From positions 49,626,365 through 49,690,364 of the forward strand of contig CM034298.1 in the NCBI GenBank assembly GCA_019925795.1: 64,000 bases of DNA. Direction: 5' to 3'. The stretch is from Dendrobium chrysotoxum (lineage: Eukaryota; Streptophyta; Magnoliopsida; Asparagales; Orchidaceae). The notes under the pieces were generated by a model, which saw only the letters and a program-made list of their open reading frames with translations, was not told the DNA's origin and made no database searches. Made by a program: the position numbers and the translations under genes. Shown piece after piece: positions 22,851 through 35,500 of the stretch (its first letter is position 1; each line of letters begins with the position of its first letter).

Positions 22851-24060
22851 AATCAATCGATCCTGAAGTCAGCAATCCAAAATGATTCAAGGCTAAGAAA
22901 ATCAACTACCTACTGATAGGACTTCACTTATTCCAGAAATCCACCTCCTTGCTCAATCTCAAATGTGTTTGAGAAGACCAAAAGGAAACCTTACTGATCA
23001 AAATTCATTCGGGTGAATACAAAAGCCATTTTGGCAAATGTACTCTCACCCATTGGATCCTTAGGCATGGATACTTATGGCATACTCTAAGAAAGATGCT
23101 AAAGAATTCTCCATGTGGTGCATATATGTCAGAAGTTCACTGCAATGTATCTATAACTTTCTCATAAACTACACTTAATAACAAGTCTTTGGCCATTTGT
23201 CATGTGATGAATGGACTTATTAGGCATGTTTCCACCATCAATGGAGCAAAGGAGATTCATCCTAGTCTTGATCGACTAATTCACTAAATGGATTGAGGCC
23301 AAAGCACTCACTTGCATCACTTCTTCCATGATCCAAAATTTCATCTGAATTGACATCATCTGTTGACACAGATTTCCTTTCACCATAATTATAAATAATG
23401 AACTGCAATTCTTTGACAAGTGTCTCAAAAAATTTTATGAAGTTAAGGCATATGTCTCGAGTTCACATCTATTCATCACCCTCGAACTAATGGGCAGGTC
23501 GAAGCCACCACTAAGCTCATACTCAACCTCCTTAAGAAAAAGATTGAACTTGCCAAAGGAAAGTGGGCTGAACTAAATCCTTCAAAATTGGGGGCTCTCA
23601 TAATGACTCCAATAACTATAATAGGTCACACACACTTCTCACTCTTGTATGATATAGAGCCTAACCACTGATGGAGTTCAAATTTTAAAGGGTACTGATC
23701 ACAACTCATACTATCATCGCCAAATGGGAGACATCTAATCAAGAAGGCTTACAAAAAGCCACTAACTTACTAGAAGAACTCTGGGCATAAGCTGATCTCT
23801 AACAAGGGGAAATCAAGTGAAGAACTACAAAGTATTATAATCTCCATGTCAAAGATAAAATCTTTTGACCTTGAGACCTAGTCCTAAAGAAAGTAGATGT
23901 AGCCATTGGTCACACCACACTCAAAAACTAGTATGCACTTATGAAGGTCTCTATATCATCAAAAAATAATATGGTCTAGGATCCTATCAACTACAAACTC
24001 ATAATAAAACTAAGCTACCTAGAACTTGGAGTGCTGACGACCTCAAATTATTTTATTAAT
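22851..24060 (+). pseudogene. gypsy integrase remnant
   Basis: Broken reading with several frame changes: a zinc-region piece (HWILRHGYLWHTL, about 23037), core pieces IDRFTKWIEAKALT-like around 23270-23310, TNGQVEATTKLILNLLKK (23485-23540), and the pol end LPRTWSADDLKLFY at about 24015-24057. The piece order matches a Tat-type integrase followed by the end of pol. Not functional. Confidence 0.8.
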
Positions 24061-24550
24061 AAGGGATATATTGACTATATACACATATTATTTCTTCTTT
24101 TATTAAATTAAAGTCATTTCTTTATTCAAAATGAAAACATTCCATACCAAAGAACAACATAATCAAAGGTATCCGCCTGAACAAAACCTTCCTTCAAAAT
24201 GCTCGTGGAATTCAGAATGATGAGTCCAAACCCATGATCCTTGCAATGAGAACTCCTTAGGAAGTCCTCTCTGAGTGAATTCTATCATACCTCAGTTTCT
24301 CAATCTCATGATAATTAACTTATAGACCAAGAAATGTAGGATCATCCAAACCCCTCTGGGTTCAAGCTAAAAAAAAAAGATTTGACTACTCCCTGAGATA
24401 GGCTCAGGCCTTGAGACACTCAAAACCTGTGCAAGTATTAGAGCCCCCTACATGAAGGAAAGTCATATTTCTAATGAGATCCTCTATTTATCCTTCATGA
24501 AGTGACTGATGATTGGTCACATCTTCAAATACTAAAAAACGAACACCTCC
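24061..24550 (+). other. 3' untranslated region of the Tat-type element
   Basis: No open frame of interest. Follows the pol stop and precedes the tandem array. I could not fix the polypurine tract or the LTR start; a purine run AAAAAAAAAAGA at about 24370 and GAAGGAAAG at about 24455 are candidates. Confidence 0.4.
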
Positions 24551-24960
24551 AATCGAGTTTTCCCATTACTCAAAACTCACCAAATTTTAGTCACTTGACT
24601 ATTAAAATAATCAAATTTGCCCCTTACTCTGAACTTACTAAATTTTAGTCTCTTGACTTTTAAAATAATTAAGTTTTCCGTTACTCTAAACTAATTAAAT
24701 TTTAGTTTCCTAACTATTAAAATAATCAAGTTTGCCCTTATCCCGAACTCATCAAATTTTAGTCACTTGACTATTGAAACAATCGAGTTTGACCCTTATT
24801 TTGAACTCATCAAATTTTAGCCTCTTGAATATTGAAACAATTTGAGTTTACCCCATATTATGAACTCACTAAATTTTAATCGCTTGACTTTTTAAACTCA
24901 CCTAATTTTAGTCTCTTGACTATTATAATAATTGAGTTCTCTCCTTATATTGAACTCGTC
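24551..24960. repeat. Tandem array, 57-58 bp unit, about 6-7 copies
   Basis: Unit beginning AATCAAGTTTGCCCTTA and containing CAAATTTTAGTCACTTGAC. Unit starts at 24551, 24609, 24667, 24724, 24781 and 24839, then an irregular copy near 24930. Units differ by several bases each. Lies between gypsy pol and a TATA box, so probably in the 3' UTR or the LTR upstream part. Confidence 0.88.
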
Positions 24961-25881
24961 TCTCACCTCTTGATCTCGTCTCTCACCAAAGAAAACCACA
25001 TGAGAATGGAAAGATGGAAGAAGTGTGATGCTTTATTATATTCACACTTATTCCACCTTGTGTCTTCTCTATCCAAGATAATGGATAGAGACCCGGGCAT
25101 CGAGTTTTCCCCTATATAAATAAATTATTTGCACTTAAAGACTAACATTAAAGAGGAAGACTCATCTTCATTCTCTTCTTCTTCACCTCCAACATTACAG
25201 GAAGAAACACTACTAAGCTGACGGTGACTGGCCATCACACCAGCCATCATAAAATAAGCTTGCCCTTGAACGAGTGAGAGCACTATCTCCACAAAAAGCA
25301 TCAATATGATTATTTAGACATTCTATAAACTCGCTCCTCTATTTATATGTGGGAAGAGAAAAAGATTAGTGCCTGATTGATATAAATGGAAAAAATGATT
25401 CATCAAATCCAAAAAATCTCAAAAAGATGTACCGGTATAAATGCACCATATGTTACCTGAGGTAAACCACTACTCCTTTCAAATTATTCAGTAATTTGTA
25501 TGGTCAAGTTATACATCATTCTGTTGAAGATCCTAGTCATATCAGCCACATCAATTTAGCAAACAAATGCCTCATTCATTGTTGGATGACTTTGCCCCTT
25601 TGTGATGAGCTGTGCATTGATTAGCGCGTGAGTCCCCAACAGGTGACAAGTCTTACATGCTCGGGCACTATAGAAGATTACAAAGATAAACACCATCATC
25701 TCTAATAAATTTCTTAGCCATTATTGGTTGACTCCCCCCTTTACAATAAGCTTCACATTAATGTGCGAGTCCCCAACTGGGCGGCAAGTCTTACGTGCTT
25801 TGGAATTATAGGCGACTATAACTTGGCATCTAATCATGAAAAGAGGTGGTCCATATGATACACTTTTTGCCATGCATACAT
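24961..25881 (+). repeat. Probable LTR part of the Tat-type element
   Basis: Non-coding, with a TATA box TATATAAATAAA at 25113-25124 followed by a pyrimidine-rich leader. Two related segments of about 140 bp, 25578-25681 and 25719-25818, share GTCCCCAAC and CAAGTCTTAC. CTTGGCATC at about 25826 loosely resembles a gypsy primer site. The LTR limits are not resolved because solo LTR F interrupts at 25882 and no partner LTR is in the window. Confidence 0.45.
25113..25124 (+). promoter_or_regulatory. TATA box, probable gypsy LTR promoter
   Basis: TATATAAATAAA preceded by CCCC and followed within 60 bases by a CT-rich leader. Position downstream of the gypsy pol and of the 58-bp array suits an LTR promoter. 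Confidence 0.5.
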
Positions 25882-27867
25882 TGAAAGTTCAGGAAGGTTG
25901 TAAGACCTCAATAAATTAACTCGAGGAGTACCAAGAGGGGGGGGGGGGTGAATTGGTGATTTAAAAAAAAATACTTCAATAAAAAAAATTCTTGCCTGAA
26001 AAATGATTTTAAAAGTAATTCTAAACAAGTAACTTAGCATATGCGGAAGCAGATCAAAGTTTAAAATTTATATTTTTTTATTTTAAGACTAAAATATATC
26101 AATCAAGATATGAAATTTTTTCCCTTATTTAATCACAAATTAATTTAATTTTAGTTGATAGTAAACGATAAAATTTGTGTAGGAAATTCAAATCACATGA
26201 ATAAAAATGCAAAAAAGTAAATGCAAAAAAGAAAGAGTACATTAGAGATTTTATATGGGTTCGGTCAAACTTGACCTACGTCCACTCCCCAGTGTCGTTC
26301 ACTCCGGGTATTACACTATCACTATAGTGTCTCTCCTTTTGCCTCCATAGCAAGGCGGAGAAGCCCTTACACAAATCACTTCCACCAAATTTAATGCGGT
26401 GGAGAACCAAAAGATTTGTCACCCTCCTGGTGATGGCAGCGAACCTTCAATCTTTTTTCTCCCTTCTGGAGAAGGAAGAGAATATTAATCCTTTTTCTCC
26501 CTCATGGAGAAGGCAGAGAACCCGGAATCATTCTTCACCTTTTTGGTGATGGCAGAGAACTACACTCCTTTTTTTCCATCCTGGAGAAGGCAGAGAATCT
26601 TAGATTCTTGACTTTGAAGCTTCTCTCCCAAGAGAATCTTCAAGAACTATCAAGGGCACAGGAAGAAGCTAAATGTAGGCTTTCCTGGAGCAACCGTGTG
26701 AAACCCCTCACACTACTTCTCCCTTACACACAACCTCCCCTTCTTCTTCCTCTCTAGCCCCAAAGTTCTCTGGAAAAGATCTCCCTTAGAGTTTCTTCAA
26801 CAGTCAAAGTCTCTCACTTGAAAAGACTTTAAAAGATTGCTTAAGTTTTAGGCTTAAAAAACCCTAATTTTTTAATTTGGCCATCTTTGTTCATATAGTA
26901 TGATCGAGGTTTGTACAGTTCTATCAGTTCAAAAACTAGACTCATCTAATATGATATAGACAATCATTCAGTCAAACTGTTCTAATTCTGTAAACATATT
27001 GTATAGTATGATCGTAAGGTCGTACAGTATAATTAGTTTAATTTCTCTCTATTCATACAGGAAGATTACTGGGATGATTAGAAATTATCTTTATCTATTA
27101 TCCCATACTATTTTCATCATATAATACGGTTAGTCTAAATTCAATAGTTAGTACAGTATAATATAGATATCATATTATATGACTAGTTTAAAAATCAAGC
27201 TTTTATCTAGTACGATCTATGGGATGACCAAATTTCATCTCTATCAATCGCACGATACGATCAACATCATAGCAATACTTACTTTACCATGATTTGATTG
27301 ACTAATTATGGGGGATAATTTAAGTAAGATTTTAAATGTTGTACAGTACGATTAGTTCAAAAATTTATTTTTCAAAATCTTTACATAATTTATCTGGAGG
27401 CTAGGGTTTCTCAAATCAAAATAAATCATACTGTATGATTAAAATCATATAATACAATTAGTTTATTAATATTAATCATTCAATTAGTCGTTAGCTCTCT
27501 TTTTCATATAATTGATCATACAGTACAATTATAAATCGTACAGTATAATTAGTTCACAATTTTTCTTCTCAAAATTTCCTCACTCCCTTTATGTATGTTT
27601 GCACGGTCACCAATTTTGTAAGCATCCTTATATGGCCAGACTCAATAAATATAAAACATAATAAAGTTAAAATTACAAACTCTTTTGATTAACATCCTAT
27701 TCTTTCCAAATTTGAGTCTTCAGTAATCTTGAGCAATGTATGTTATACCTAAAATGTTAGCGTGTACAGATAAAAATAATATCCAATATTTGCTTAGAGA
27801 AATAAACATTCAAATAATAATATTTGTTATCATCAAAATCATAAGATAGGGATCTTGGATTGCAACA
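25882..27867 (-). repeat. Solo LTR F (copia, family of element D)
   Basis: 1986 bp from TGAAAGTTCAGG to TTGCAACA on the plus strand. In reverse it begins TGTTGCAATCCAAGATCC like the LTR of D at 61326. Flanks are TACAT and TACAC, a 5-bp duplication with one change. Contains a G tract (25938-25949), hairpin units (26398-26600), and GTAC-style palindromes (26890-27560). No internal region is attached, so it is a solo LTR left by recombination. Confidence 0.82.
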
Positions 27868-29287
27868 TACACCATAGAGTTCATAGAAGAATAGGCTAAG
27901 CTATGTGGATCCAACTTTGAAATGTACTCTTTCAATGAAGAATTATGGATGATATGACCACAGTCAGAAAACTAGCTCAACTCGGGATCAACACCCTGGT
28001 TCTCATGTGCTAACTCTTCCTTCTTGCTAGATGATGGTACCACTTCACTATCATATAGTGAATAACCCTTGGAACCTTTAGTTATCTCACCACCCTCAAT
28101 CGGCTCTTTCCCATGAACCATAATAGTAGTCTCATCCCACCTGCCATGTGTGAGAACTAGATGATGTAATCTTAGGAGGCCTTTATCATGGAAGTATGTT
28201 TGAACACATATAGTTACCATGGAAATCACCACTGCCATAATAGAGAATCAAAAGAATTTACTGCCACCACCAAATTTGATAACTATTGGGTGGGAACCAC
28301 TTATAAAAATTTAGAACCTCATCAATTTTTGTACATAAAGGGAACCTCATCATCCCCATCTCCAAATGATCACGAGAATGGTCAGCTTTCCATCCTACAC
28401 AAAGTTAATTTGCTCATCATTGGCCAATGTTGATAATGAAATCAGTACGAGAGAAGTAAAATGCTTTGAACCCATAAACGATATATACTTATGTCAATCA
28501 AGTCTTAACTAAATTCTTCTCAATAATAAACTTGTTTGAACACTTGCACAACTTGAACATCTTGGTACTTAAAGATCAAAAGATCATAAGAAATGAGAAA
28601 AAAGGAAGAGATCAGCCCATCGGGTCCTAGCACTTCTTATTATGGTTGAGAACTCAACACACAAGGTTTTAGGAGACCTCAAATAAAAATTAATGTGGGA
28701 AAATCTCATCCTTACCTTTCATCATTATAGGATTTGGATATCCATAGCACGCCCATTCCTAATAGCCACTCTTAAAATTTAAGGCATGATTACATTGCCA
28801 TTTCAATTGACAAAGAGCAACATTTAATTTTTCTCAAAAATTTAAAATTATATTCATACACAGACTGGCACGTCCAAGCTCATAAATAAATACAACATAA
28901 ATAAGGAAAAAAAATGAAACAGTTGATACGACGACCATGCCAGGCATTCTCGAGTATGGGATCCTTCTTTATACTCAGTAATAGTCAATGCATCTGTCGA
29001 AGGTACTCCATGATATACTAAGCACCCAAGTAAAAACCTTCCCGCTTAATCTGACTAAGAAATACAGTAATGTGGCCTCCGTCGAGTCCATGTAACCTTA
29101 TATGATTGCCACTTCTTATCTTAAAGTGGTGATCTCTTCTCTCACAATAGTGCAAGTCATAACAACAGCCACTTCTTTAATAGCACTAAGCTAGCTTACA
29201 CCTTACTCTTGGCTGTCAACTCCAGAGTCGTTAGTCTCCTGAATAATTTGTGCCGCTCATTGGTTATGTGAAGTGTTGGGCCAAACT
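27868..29287. other. Unassigned AT-rich sequence
   Basis: No gene recognised. Two overlapping open frames of 81-88 codons at 27972-28433 lie on opposite strands and match nothing I know; low complexity is not evident, so this could be a remnant of an element's internal region. The rest is broken by stops in all frames. Confidence 0.3.
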
Positions 29288-29392
29288 GTGTTGCCCTAGA
29301 ATATAATTTGGAAGAATTATTCTTTTATCTTTTATTAAATAATAATAACCAGAGCTACCTAATATCATCTATCAGTAATAAACAGTAGAAGT

Positions 29393-29446
<54 letters not shown>

Positions 29447-31060
29447 CCCAAAAATTATATACTCTACTCAGGATCTACATAATCATGCCACAACTAGTAT
29501 CATGAGTACAAAAGAATAGCTAAAATAAAAAGAAACAAAACCTAAAAAATCCTAACCAGGCTTACACTCTTGCTCCCCTGCTCTGACCTGAAATTATTTA
29601 ACCACATATAATGAGCTAAAAAGCCTAGTAGGTCATCAAAACCTATAACTGAATTCAAAGCATGGTAAATGAGCAATATGCATGTCAGGGATCAAATCAT
29701 TATAATAATATTCATATGATCATTGAATCATTACAAAAATAATAAAATTCAAATACAATAGTGGTAGAATTTATAAATAGTAAAATACTACGGTATGGAA
29801 TCTAGTAAAGTAATAACCTAGTTTGAGTGTAAAATCTATAAAGCAATCGTTATAACCATAATAGTAATCAATAAAGAAATTGGATAAAGAGCTGAATCAA
29901 AATATCAGTAAAGATTGTTGAAATTAAGTCAATAGTTAAATCATATAAGAGTGTACCCATACTATCCAAGCATTATATATCACGTGCTTAGTATATCACA
30001 TGCTTAGTATCAGTATAGTGAATTAGCAGTATCATATAGTATCAGTATCTATATCTATCATAATTCAATGGAAGGAGCAGTAAAATAATGCAAGCACAAT
30101 AAATCTGTGCATTAATAGGAATAATGTCTCAATAATATGCATTTTAATAGTCACACTAAATAAGTAAGAAGTCCTAACTATCATGATATTTTTTAGTATT
30201 ATATTAGTATCAATAAACCGTTGGCTCAGATAATAGAGTCGTCACTCTTTGCTCGTCGACATAGTAATCATCTTCTTATAACTCCTAATCAGTGTATCAC
30301 GTGAATCGGTAGAGGATAACACCAAATCATAGTATTTAAAGGAAAGCCCATTGACCCACCATCCTGTATAGGTCAATTAGTCTCTGACGAACGGGTCAAC
30401 CAGTCTTTACTTGTCTTTCACACACACATTATTACAATACTATAATAATAATAACGATCAACTATTACTCAATCACATATCCACATTTATTTTTAATATA
30501 ATACAGTAAATAAAGCATAATTAAGCTTAATTCAAAAAAGGTCAACATGTCTTAACGACAAACAATAAAAATCATACTAAGCAAAAATTCATATTTTCAG
30601 AATTTAACCAAATTACCAAATATTACATAAAATAACATTTTGGAGCTTTAGTTAAACTAAATCAGTATTTTTAGACATAAAAATAAAATTTTGAGTTGGC
30701 AAAATTATTGTATTTTCAAAATTACCTTACAAAAAATTTCAAATAAATACTAAAAACGTTCATAATCTCAATTTCTATAACATATAAAAAGTTATACGGT
30801 GAAAGTTTTACCAATATAAAATTATTCTCATTTTTCGGTAATGAAATTATAAATTTGATTCAAAGAATATCAAAAATAAAAAATCTTTGAAATAAAAAAT
30901 AGGGTAAATGTTCCTTACAGTGAGACAAGAAAATATTCCAATAGCGTCGACGGATGAAAAATTGCTCCGCGATCTCCAAATCTTAGCTTTCTTTTCTCTC
31001 TCCTCACTTTCTCTCTTTAATTCCTTTTTTTTCTTTGTTAACCAAATGCTTAGGGTGAGT
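29288..31060 (-). repeat. Possible antisense Del/Tekay-type LTR remnant
   Basis: Starts TGTGTTGCCCTAGAAT. It contains ATGAGCTAAAAAGCCTAGTA (29608), the reverse of a phrase also seen in the sense Del-type LTR (GGGCTTTTATGCTCAT, about 59798). It ends with a pyrimidine-rich CTCTCTCCTCACTTTCTC block (30990-31015) that would be the purine-rich leader in reverse. Boundaries are uncertain, and no target duplication was found. Confidence 0.4.
29397..29441. repeat. (TA)n microsatellite
   Basis: Uninterrupted TA dinucleotides for about 45 bases. Confidence 0.97.
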
Positions 31061-32698
31061 AAATGGCTTTTAATTTAATATATTAGTGCTTTAAGATATG
31101 TTAATTAAAATAATAATTTAATATTATATAATTAATTTAATCAATTTCTTTGGCTGTTTGAGCCTTGTCAACTCTATTCATTTTCTAATGGTAGGCCGGT
31201 TTCAATAATAACTTTGTGAATTATTACACAAGCATTGAATCTAAGAATTTGCATATTTAAGATGAATTTCATTTAAATTAAACCCTAATGTGAATTGAAA
31301 TTTAAATATCTTTATGTATTTTTTGATGGTGCATTCATTTATTAGTTCAAGTCATTTTGATTATTATCCTTTCAAGGAGGAGGATTGGACTTGAAATTTA
31401 ACCTGCGTAGAATTCTTGATCTTTGGTTTAGGAGTTCAATATAGCAGTTGGAGCACATGCATGTAATGAGTTTGAAATTAGAATTTTAAATTAGCATACT
31501 TTTATCCCCACACATAACTTCCAAACATTATTGCTTACAAATTTAACACAAATAAATTTTATTATAAGTGGTATGCACTCTTTTAGATGTATCTATTCTA
31601 TATATCTGCATGCTCTTTGATGTGTTTGCACAGTGCATGTGCATACTTTTAATGCATTGGCATGCTTTTCAATGCACTTATGTGATGCCCTTGCATGCAC
31701 TTTGGTGCATTTACAAAGCGTGTTCGCATGCTTAAAACTTGTCTACACATTATTTGATGTAGTGCACATTATAGGGTTATTGCACATTTCTTCAAGTAGT
31801 GACATATTTCCCAAGGTGCCAGCACTCTTTTTGGGGGTAACACATGCTTCCTAAGACTGTTGCATCCTTCTCGAGGAGGCGACATACTTCTCAAGGTAGT
31901 ATGCTTGAATTTTAAAAATTTACATTTTATTACAAACAAAATTTAAATATTTCAATTTAATCATTCACATATGTGTATGTTAGTGTAATGCATGAACTAT
32001 CTTATTCTTAAGGGAAACACCTTATATCTCCTTATAAACATAATTTATATCCAATGGCTTTAGTTTTCATTTTAAATTTTGCATTGGGTCACCTTCTGCC
32101 TTCTATCCACTTATACATAAGTGTTGTGGATTTGGTGGAGTTTGATGGCAAATATAATTCCAAAATTCTGTTGTTATTATCATTTTTTTGTAATTAGGTG
32201 ATATGTAGACTTAGTTGAAGTTAGGGAGTCCAGTCCTAGCCTATAGGTAAATTACTATGTTCATTACAAGTCTCTTATTCATGCTTGTGGGTGAGTTGCG
32301 GTGTACCATATAAGTGACTTATTCTTGCTTGAAGGTGATTTATCACATTCATTACGTTTACTCTATTTTTCACCTATAGACTAGTTAATGTGTTCCTTAG
32401 AAGTCCCCTTCTACTCTTTTAAATTTACAATTTTTAATTATATTTTAATTTTAAAATATTAATTTAGGTCTAGTTCCTGATGAGTGAGCACATATTGAAT
32501 TTTGGCAAGAGAGATGGATGGTTAGAGAGAATTGTTAGAGAGAATTTGAGAGAGAAATAAAAAACTTCTTTATTTTAAAGAGAAAAAATTAGAGAGATTT
32601 AGTGTGGGAAAGATGGAGGGAGAATGAGAATTAGAGAGAAAGGAAGTGACCAAACTATATGGCTATAAATAAATAGGTGGTCATCGGTAAATAGGTGA
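31061..32698. other. Unassigned region with CATGCA-rich and imperfect repeats
   Basis: No gene. Between 31450 and 31760 the words TGCATG, GCATGC and TGCAC recur at irregular spacing. From 31745 to 31905 units containing CACATTTCTTCAAG or CATACTTCTCAAGG recur, and 32200-32400 has imperfect 60-80 bp repeats around CTTATTCATGCTTG. A GAGAG-rich stretch lies at 32505-32650. The 73-codon frame at 31633-31854 is a translation of these repeats. Confidence 0.45.
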
Positions 32699-33340
32699 TG
32701 TGATGCCCTAAAATCTAGTTGTAAAAAAATTGTCTATTTTATCTATTTATTAATTTATAAGAGCCATTAAATTCATTTATCTAATAAAATATAGTACCAA
32801 CAATCATAAAAATCAAAATATAACACTATATTCATCATTCATAAAAAATTATTTATAATAGTAAGAAGTTCAATCAATACATCAGTCTATCTTTTAATAC
32901 TCATAACTATAAAAGAATAGAGAAAACTATATGGATCTAAACCTAAAATTTATTAGCCTGACTCCATTGGGTGTTGACCCCTTTCTAAGAAATGTATAAA
33001 AAACATAGGGTAAACTAACAGCGCAGTAGGTTACTAAAACCTACAATTATAATCAATGTAAACTAATAAAAACAACAAGCATGTAATCATTCAATCCAGA
33101 TCAATTTAAATATGTAATATTATGAACAATTAGCAATCAATATGAACAATATTAATTCGTTTGAGTAGTGGAAATTAAAACATGTAGTATAACTTAGGAA
33201 TTCATGATGAGTAACATTATAAACGATTAGTATGCTATGTCATTCCCATTCCGACAGGCTCTTTGCTTATTTACCTTTGCAAAGGATGTAGAGCTTGATG
33301 CTATAGCTTACACTCACTATACAAGTCACTGAAGATAGTT
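32699..33340 (-). repeat. Possible second antisense Del-type LTR fragment
   Basis: Starts TGTGATGCCCTAAAATC, similar to 29288, and contains GCGCAGTAGGTTACTAAAACC (33022), paralleling CCTAGTAGGTCATCAAAACC at 29622. The end is not defined. Weak but consistent resemblance. Confidence 0.35.
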
Positions 33341-34203
33341 TAATTTTACTAAGCTGTAAGACTTGTTTAACGCAAGTGCAAGTGCCATGTCAAATAATAT
33401 ATTAATGAGAAGAGTGTCAATCCCATGTGGAACAAATAAGAAATTTCTAAGTACACTTTAGTACTGCTTACTGAATTACCAAATTTATCTAGCCTACTTA
33501 TTTAAAAGGTGGTGCAGGTTTAACTTAAAAAACTTCAAATATAGGAAGAAAGTTCCCTATTTCTAGAAATTTAAACATATGATATTTAAGAGTACATTAT
33601 TATTGTAGAGTGGTTTACTTCCTGTTATTCTGGATTATAGCATAAGTACTCCTCATCCCTCTCAAACTCATTGGAGAATTTTCATGGATCCCTCCTAACC
33701 ATAATTTTTCTATCTCCTTAAGACCACATAATCCTAACCATTATTGTCTATGTTATGGTTGGACTACATTTTAAATTCACTAGTTATTCTTCTCTTTCTT
33801 TATCGAGGCTCTAGATCATACTAGATTTTTAATTTCTATAAGGCATAATACATAGATAAATTAAAGCACAGATAAATAAAAACAACATGGATAATTTAAA
33901 GATTAAACATACTCTAAGCAATACATACCTTTCAAATAATCATAGATTCAGGGAAAAGGTTTAGTTACATAGGAAGGCGATGCAAAAAAACATAAATATT
34001 TTATTACATTGAATAAATAACAAGTTATAATTTTAAACATAAGATAAACAATGTAAAGCAAGGTTTAGAAAAAACTTGGAATTAAGATACAAGCACTTAG
34101 CACTTCTTCACTTTAATTTACATAAGTACAACACTTTGTGGAAAAATTAAATGTTGCTATTTGTACCACTGATTTGGATTTAATTTTTCTTTAAAAAAAT
34201 CAA

Positions 34204-34333
34204 CATAATTAGTGTTAATTATCCTGAAGAATAAAATTACACTATATTATTGATTTAAGGAAAGAAATCATAATTAGTGTTAATTATCCTAAAGAATAAA
34301 CTAACACTATATTATTGATTTAAGGAAAGAAAT
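34204..34333. repeat. 65-bp tandem duplication
   Basis: 34204-34268 and 34269-34333 are near-identical copies beginning CATAATTAGTGTTAATTATC and ending TTAAGGAAAGAAAT, with about five differences. Confidence 0.93.
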
Positions 34334-34607
34334 GATTTATTCTTGTATTCAAGCTCAGCGTAGGGAATGTTGAAGGATAAAATTCACATTCATCTATCAT
34401 TTTAAATATAAAATTATCCCAAGGTTATCTTTAGTCAACATTCAAAAGATTTTTCTTCTATCTTAGTGAACTAAGACATGGTTTATTTTATACTGGGATC
34501 TTAGATTCCTATAGAGGCAAGCCCTTATAGCCGATTACATCTCCGAAGATAAAACATTCTATTAAAGTAGAGATTATACTCATTTTGATTTTAAAATATA
34601 AGAAAGC

Positions 34608-34612
<5 letters not shown>

Positions 34613-34652
<40 letters not shown>
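34613..34652. repeat. (TA)n microsatellite
   Basis: About 40 bases of TA dinucleotides. Confidence 0.97.
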
Positions 34653-34653
<1 letters not shown>

Positions 34654-35055
34654 CAAAATTCATTCCTTTAAAAATATTATTACATTTTATAGTAAATACA
34701 TTTTTTGAATACATGATATCCTTTTTATGATAAAATTTGAGGTGTGCAAATACCTCTAGGCTTACACTTGCTTGGAATGGGCTGCAAGCTAACAACCTAA
34801 TATACATGCAATTGTCCAAAATGTAATGCATAATAAGGTTAACTCTATCCTAAGAGATCAAAGGATTTATTCAAACTCTGAATATTTAACGACTCAAGAT
34901 TAGTAATTTTCACTTTATATTTAAGTGATGCTAACGACATGACTTTCTCTAAAGACTCTAAATTTTATCTTATTCTGATTACCTAGCTAAATTTTCTAAA
35001 TATGAAAATTTGTTAGAAATTTTGACAGCATAATGACCCTATACAAACAGGAATA

Positions 35056-35500
35056 GTGTAACATCCCCTGTGCGCAATGGGGACCCTGCTACCTTGCCCA
35101 CAGTGGGCATATAGGTCCTAGGCTCTAATGTACCTAGCAGAAATAAAATAAGTAAGTATGTATAAATAGGTAAAGGGGTTGGTATCTACAGTACCCAAGG
35201 CTATATCATCCTAGCACTAATATACATGTTCCTAAAAAGTCTGGAACATACACACCGTGGAAAATCTAAGAAAACTTGCTACCCCCTAATGTAAGCTACC
35301 AACCACATCCATGTAATATATAGAATGATGCAAAGAAGATAAAACTATATAGACAAAAGAAAACTTTATTCATTTATTGATTTAAACGTTTATAACAGAC
35401 ACAAACTCTGCAACAAAGTAAGGTGGCAAGGCTCCACCATAACAAACTTGGATTTCTAAGCCTATCATACATATAGAATCAAATACATCTATTTAATGTC
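35056..35500 (-). repeat. Possible antisense gypsy LTR end
   Basis: Begins TGTAACATCCCCTG, the reverse of a GGGATGTTACA-type LTR end like GGGATGTGATA at 60243-60252. No partner, duplication or right boundary was found. Confidence 0.3.

Larger units (their letters stand above)
33341..35055. other. Unassigned region; possible Athila/Ogre-type LTR junction text
   Basis: No gene. The segment 33370-33430 (CGCAAGTGCAAGTGCCATGT, then GAGTGTCAATCCCATGTGG) resembles sequence that recurs at the ends of Athila/Tat-group LTRs in many plants; this is from memory of the phrase, not a search. The rest is AT-rich with a 65-bp duplication and a TA microsatellite. Confidence 0.3.

Noticed and set aside
27972..28433. 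Overlapping 81-88 codon open frames on both strands
   Set aside because: No recognisable domain or gene structure; two opposite-strand frames over the same DNA are better seen as chance. Left as unassigned.
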